Below are positions 60,475-64,000 of a stretch of DNA of 64,000 bases, piece by piece. Source of the stretch: Plasmodium relictum. Its lineage: Eukaryota > Apicomplexa > Aconoidasida > Haemosporida > Plasmodiidae. Position 1 is the first letter of the stretch, and each line of letters begins with the position of its first letter. The DNA lies in the NCBI RefSeq assembly GCF_900005765.1, contig NC_041686.1, positions 992,001 through 1,056,000 of the forward strand, in the 5' to 3' direction. The position numbers were made by a program, and so were the translations under genes. The notes beneath the pieces were generated by a model. It saw only the letters and a list, made by a program, of their open reading frames with translations. It was not told the origin of the DNA and did not search any database.

Positions 60475-60853
60475 AATAAAAAAATCATATTCTATGAATT
60501 AAAAGACAATCCTTTAGTGTATTATCTTTTCGTGCTTTAAATGTTTAAAATTTAATAAACAAATCTGAAAAATTACCTATTTACAATTTCTGTAAAAAAT
60601 AATTGTCGAAGTATATTTTGAATTTTGAATTTTCAATGTATCAAAAGAGAAATTCTAAAATTAAAACGTTAATTATTGAAAAAAATTAAGAATAATAACA
60701 AAGCCTAAAAAAAAAACTATAAATTTTGATATGTACTGTTCATTTAAAATTTCCTTTTGTATGTGCACACTTTTTTTTTTTTTTTGTGATTTAATTTTTT
60801 GATTTGTCTTATAGAATTTCCCTTTATAAAATAACATTTTTTCTTTTCCTCCG
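60475..60853. other. Convergent intergenic spacer
   Basis: These 379 nt lie between the AK9-like 3' end (plus) and the TPR-PDZ gene (minus). They hold 3'UTR sequence only; nothing else is seen. Confidence 0.6.
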
Positions 60854-62797
60854 TTATATTTCCGACTTTGACATCCCATATTCTGAAAATGTGCCATATC
60901 CTTTCATGTCAAATAAAATTGTTTCATTTCTTTTGAAGGACAATATTTTTTCGTTTTCAAAAAGTGTAGAAAATAAATTTTCTTCGATTAAATATTTATA
61001 GGCTTTTAAGCCATATAATTCAATGATATTTCCCTTAAAAAAAATTATATCATAAGTACCGTTATTTTTTTGAAATGCTTTTAAGCAAAAATCAATTGGT
61101 TTTCCATATGTTATAATATTATTTAAGGCAACAATTTGATCTCCATGATGAAAATTTTTTTTACTAGCTTTACTTCCTTCTATTATATAAGATACATAAC
61201 ATCCACCTATACAATCTGGATTTTTGTTTATTACTATTCCAATATTTTTTTTAATTACAACATTTATATGGTTGTTCATATTTTCTTTTAACAAATCTAC
61301 ATTTTTTAAAGCTTTTTGTGTTAAATTATTTAGCTCTTGTACTATTTCATTAAAGTTTTCTCCTATATCATCTTTATAACCCAGATATATTGCTATATCA
61401 TAAAAATTTTTGGCTTGCCAAAATTTTCTAAAAATTCTATATGAATCTCCTAAACATTTCCAAGCTACGCAATATTTTGGTTCATATCTAATTGCTTTTA
61501 GAGCAAAGCTAAAAGCACCCTGTAAATCATTTGTGTAAAATGATAAAATAGATATATTAGAGCATAAGTTTGATAGAAAATAACCATAGTATTTACAAGG
61601 AAGCATATTATAAGCTAATTTTAAATCATTTAAAGTTAATTCGTAATTTTGTTTATACATATTTTTGGTACAATTCTCTATTAATTTCAAAGATGATTCA
61701 ATGCTCATTTGTAAACTTTCTTTTGATAAATTTGTTATGCTTCTTTCCTTTTTCCATTTTTCCATTTCTTTTCTTAAATCTTTATTTAAATATTTATAGT
61801 TATTTTCTTCCTTGTAATATATTGCATTAATTTTATCGTTCAATATTTTTTTTAACTTACTAAAAAAATCAATTAAGTCAGAAAAAGAAGAAATTACACT
61901 TTTAAAATTATCATTTTCGCTATTATATGAAACAGATATTTCTTTTTCTTTTGAATCAATAAAAGATTCAATATTTAATTGAAAACATTCTATAAATACG
62001 TTATCCATACAAGAATGGAGTAAATAATATAGCCTATCTTTCATAATTTCACATTCTATTTTATTTGATTCAGACGAGTAGAAATTAATATTTATCATTT
62101 CCTTTTTTTTATTTTTTATATTATTTTCTTCGTGATCTAAATTTATATCATTTTCTTTTATTTTTTTTTTATTTATTTCTACGACATTATTTTTTACTTC
62201 TCCTAATTTTTTTTTTTTTATATTTTGATTTGTGATTCCCTCAATGTCTTTGTTTTTCGTATGAGAATCGTCACTTTCTTCATTCTCATAAAAATAATCA
62301 TGACTAGAGTTATCTTTTTCATTATCATTGTATGTTTCTTCTTCAGATTCTTTAGATTTTCTTAATATATTAGGATGGTTGAAAGTTGTTTTCCCAAAAT
62401 ACTTTTTAGCATCATCATCGCCATAATTCAAATAATCGTTCTCATCTTCTTCATCATCATAAATATCAAAAGAACTTTCTTTTTCTTCTTCACTAGGTAT
62501 ATATGGATCAGGTGGAAATTTCTTTTTTTTTTTCTCTAAATGATCAAATGGATATAAATAACCCGACTCAAGTATATCTTTTTCTTTTTTACTTTTATAA
62601 AATAGCCTATGATTTTCCTTTTTTATATTTTTATTATATGCGCCATTTTTATAGAGAAATGTCCTTTTACCAATATTTATTCTTTTGGTATTTCTATTTG
62701 TTGAAACAGAATCTTTTATAAATATATATTGTGATTTTAAACATAAATTAAAACGAAAAAATAAATAAATAAAAATTAAAACAAATGAATTACTCAT
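60854..62797 (-). CDS. TPR and PDZ domain protein with signal peptide, possible apicoplast protein
   Basis: It is a single exon of 647 residues from the Met at 62797. The frame extends to a Met at 62866, but those 23 extra residues are read from a (TA)n run and are unlikely to be translated. The N-terminus is a signal-peptide-like hydrophobic stretch (NSFVLIFIYLFFRFNLCL) followed by a basic, Asn/Lys-rich region (STNRNTKRINIGKRTFLYKN). This combination suits a bipartite apicoplast leader; a secretory location is the alternative. Residues about 90-250 are acidic and low complexity. About 375-465 hold TPR-like helices (AFSFALKAIRYEPKYCVAW, CLGDSYRIFRKFWQAKNFY). About 495-577 hold a PDZ domain (NIGIVINKNPD, YVSYIIEGSKASKKNFHHGD, IVALNNIITYGKP). 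No protease or other catalytic domain is seen, so it looks like an adaptor. The name is not known to me. Confidence 0.8.
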   Translation of the reverse strand: MSNSFVLIFIYLFFRFNLCLKSQYIFIKDSVSTNRNTKRINIGKRTFLYKNGAYNKNIKKENHRLFYKSKKEKDILESGYLYPFDHLEKKKKKFPPDPYIPSEEEKESSFDIYDDEEDENDYLNYGDDDAKKYFGKTTFNHPNILRKSKESEEETYNDNEKDNSSHDYFYENEESDDSHTKNKDIEGITNQNIKKKKLGEVKNNVVEINKKKIKENDINLDHEENNIKNKKKEMININFYSSESNKIECEIMKDRLYYLLHSCMDNVFIECFQLNIESFIDSKEKEISVSYNSENDNFKSVISSFSDLIDFFSKLKKILNDKINAIYYKEENNYKYLNKDLRKEMEKWKKERSITNLSKESLQMSIESSLKLIENCTKNMYKQNYELTLNDLKLAYNMLPCKYYGYFLSNLCSNISILSFYTNDLQGAFSFALKAIRYEPKYCVAWKCLGDSYRIFRKFWQAKNFYDIAIYLGYKDDIGENFNEIVQELNNLTQKALKNVDLLKENMNNHINVVIKKNIGIVINKNPDCIGGCYVSYIIEGSKASKKNFHHGDQIVALNNIITYGKPIDFCLKAFQKNNGTYDIIFFKGNIIELYGLKAYKYLIEENLFSTLFENEKILSFKRNETILFDMKGYGTFSEYGMSKSEI

Positions 62798-62821
62798 TAA
62801 AATGTATAAATATTTTAATAA

Positions 62822-62863
<42 letters not shown>

Positions 62864-64000
62864 CAATTTTTATAAGAAAAAGAAAATTTTTATTTTTACA
62901 TATTATAAATAAATTTATTAGTTATTGTAGACTAATATTTTTCGTAAAGAGTAATTATTTACTTTAGCTTGAATGCCATTTTTTTGTTTAAATAAAAAAA
63001 GAAAGAATATATTTTCCAAACTTCGAAAGAAAATTTTTATTTTTTTATTTTTATTTGTAATACAGCCATCATATTTCTAAATATTAAAAAAAAAAAAGAA
63101 AAGAAAATTTGTATTACATTTTAATTATATGAAAAACTTCATATATTATTTTTTAAAATATCATAAAAATAATATCACTAAATATTAGTAAATGTATATT
63201 GCATAATTAAATTTAAGTTGTTTTATTTGTTTAAAAGATGATTATGTTTTTTCTAAAATTTGTAAATTATTAAAAAAAAAAAGATTTATAATTTTTTTTT
63301 TTATTTTGTTATTTTTTTCTCCCTTTTTTAGATATACAATTAATTTATTATTTTATTATTAATGTATATGAATGCAAAATATATATTTTTTTCTTTTTTT
63401 TTTTCAGATTTCATTATTTATATTGCATGAAAAATAAGTGTTCTGAGAAAATACACAAATATATTTTCTTTCATATGAAAGGGTTGTATTCGTTTTAAAT
63501 GGAAAAAAAAAGAATAAACATAATTTTTCTATTTATTTTTTTCTTTATTCACTTTTATGTTGTGTATTACTAACTAGAAGTTATAAATTTAAATGTTTCA
63601 TGCACAAATATTTTGCAGAAAAAAAATAATTTTCACTTTTTATTTTGAAACGATGAATTTTAAAAATATTTTTAACCTTTAAAAAAAGAAAAATTGTATG
63701 CACATTTAAAAAAAAGGGAATTTTTCGAAAATTAATATAAAAAAATTTTTAGTGTATTTTAAATATTAATAAATTAAAGAATAACAAATTATAGAAAAAT
63801 AAAAAATATTATAGAAAAATACTTCATAATATAAATACTTAAAAAAAAATTTTTAGTTAGTAACACACAAAAAAAAAAAAATGTATCTTTAACTATTGCA
63901 ATTATTTTTTTGTACCATTAATGTCATAAAACATATTAAATTTTTTTTTAAGAAAAGATAATATAAAATAAAAAAAGATATTTCAAGGGTAAATTTTTTT
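62798..64000. promoter_or_regulatory. Intergenic, upstream of the TPR-PDZ gene
   Basis: These 1.2 kb run to the window edge. They are AT-rich with homopolymers and a (TA)n run. No ORF, RNA gene or partial coding exon of a further gene is recognised. Confidence 0.6.
62824..62861. repeat. (TA)n microsatellite abutting a start codon
   Basis: About 19 TA units end 26 nt upstream of the TPR-PDZ start codon on the minus strand. Confidence 0.9.

Noticed and set aside
62798-62866. Upstream Met for the TPR-PDZ protein
   Set aside because: The added residues come from the (TA)n run, and starting there would bury the signal peptide behind a Tyr-Ile leader.
1-64000. Mobile elements, virus-derived sequences, tRNA or rRNA genes
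   Set aside because: I looked on both strands for reverse transcriptase, integrase, transposase or capsid motifs, terminal repeats and tRNA-like cloverleaves, and saw none. Plasmodium genomes are known to be poor in such elements.

Overview
This window is nuclear DNA from a malaria parasite (genus Plasmodium). The evidence is the extreme A+T content, the poly-A, poly-T and (TA)n tracts between genes, the Asn/Lys-rich low-complexity protein inserts, the short AT-rich GT-AG introns, and the set and order of genes. From memory, the order N2227-like / ARK2 / YVH1 / SF3B1 / PRP19 / AHA1-like / CCT7 / POLD2 matches a block of P. falciparum chromosome 3. The species cannot be fixed by eye. An avian or another very AT-rich Plasmodium would fit. 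No transposon, retroelement, CRISPR array, tRNA or rRNA was seen.

Layout, left to right. N2227-like methyltransferase (minus, 2 exons). Aurora-related kinase ARK2 (plus, 3 exons, about 1450-residue Asn-rich extension). A small secreted protein of unknown function (plus, 5 exons). YVH1 phosphatase (minus, 6 exons). SF3B1 (plus, single exon). A small basic, possibly mitochondrial protein (minus, 2 exons). An unknown coiled-coil protein (minus, first exon not settled). PRP19 (minus). A single-domain Hsp90 co-chaperone of the AHA1 family (minus, 3 exons). U4 snRNA (minus). An unknown 267-residue protein (plus). CCT7 (plus, 5-codon first exon). A large B-box zinc-finger protein with a probable split PH-like domain (minus). 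DNA polymerase delta small subunit (minus). A giant three-exon AK9-like, probably axonemal, protein (plus, about 3423 residues). A secreted TPR-PDZ protein (minus).

Functional themes. Three spliceosome components (SF3B1, PRP19, U4 snRNA) lie within about 16 kb, but each has its own promoter region and they do not form an operon. Two chaperone genes (AHA1-like, CCT7) are nearby. ARK2 (mitosis) and the AK9-like protein (possible male-gamete axoneme) would act in parasite division or sexual stages. Several gene models here differ from simple open reading frames. A 22-nt first exon adds 81 residues to the N2227-like protein. A 15-nt first exon starts CCT7. Splicing joins three long reading frames into the giant AK9-like gene. 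Small 3' exons supply the kinase C-lobe end and the YVH1 zinc domain.

The items most worth a second look are the AK9-like giant protein with degenerate kinase modules, the YVH1 zinc-knuckle splice junction (possible GC-AG intron), the GC-richer unexplained island near 26.5 kb, and the 10-bp inverted repeat near 0.55 kb. I did not find a clearly new biological system.
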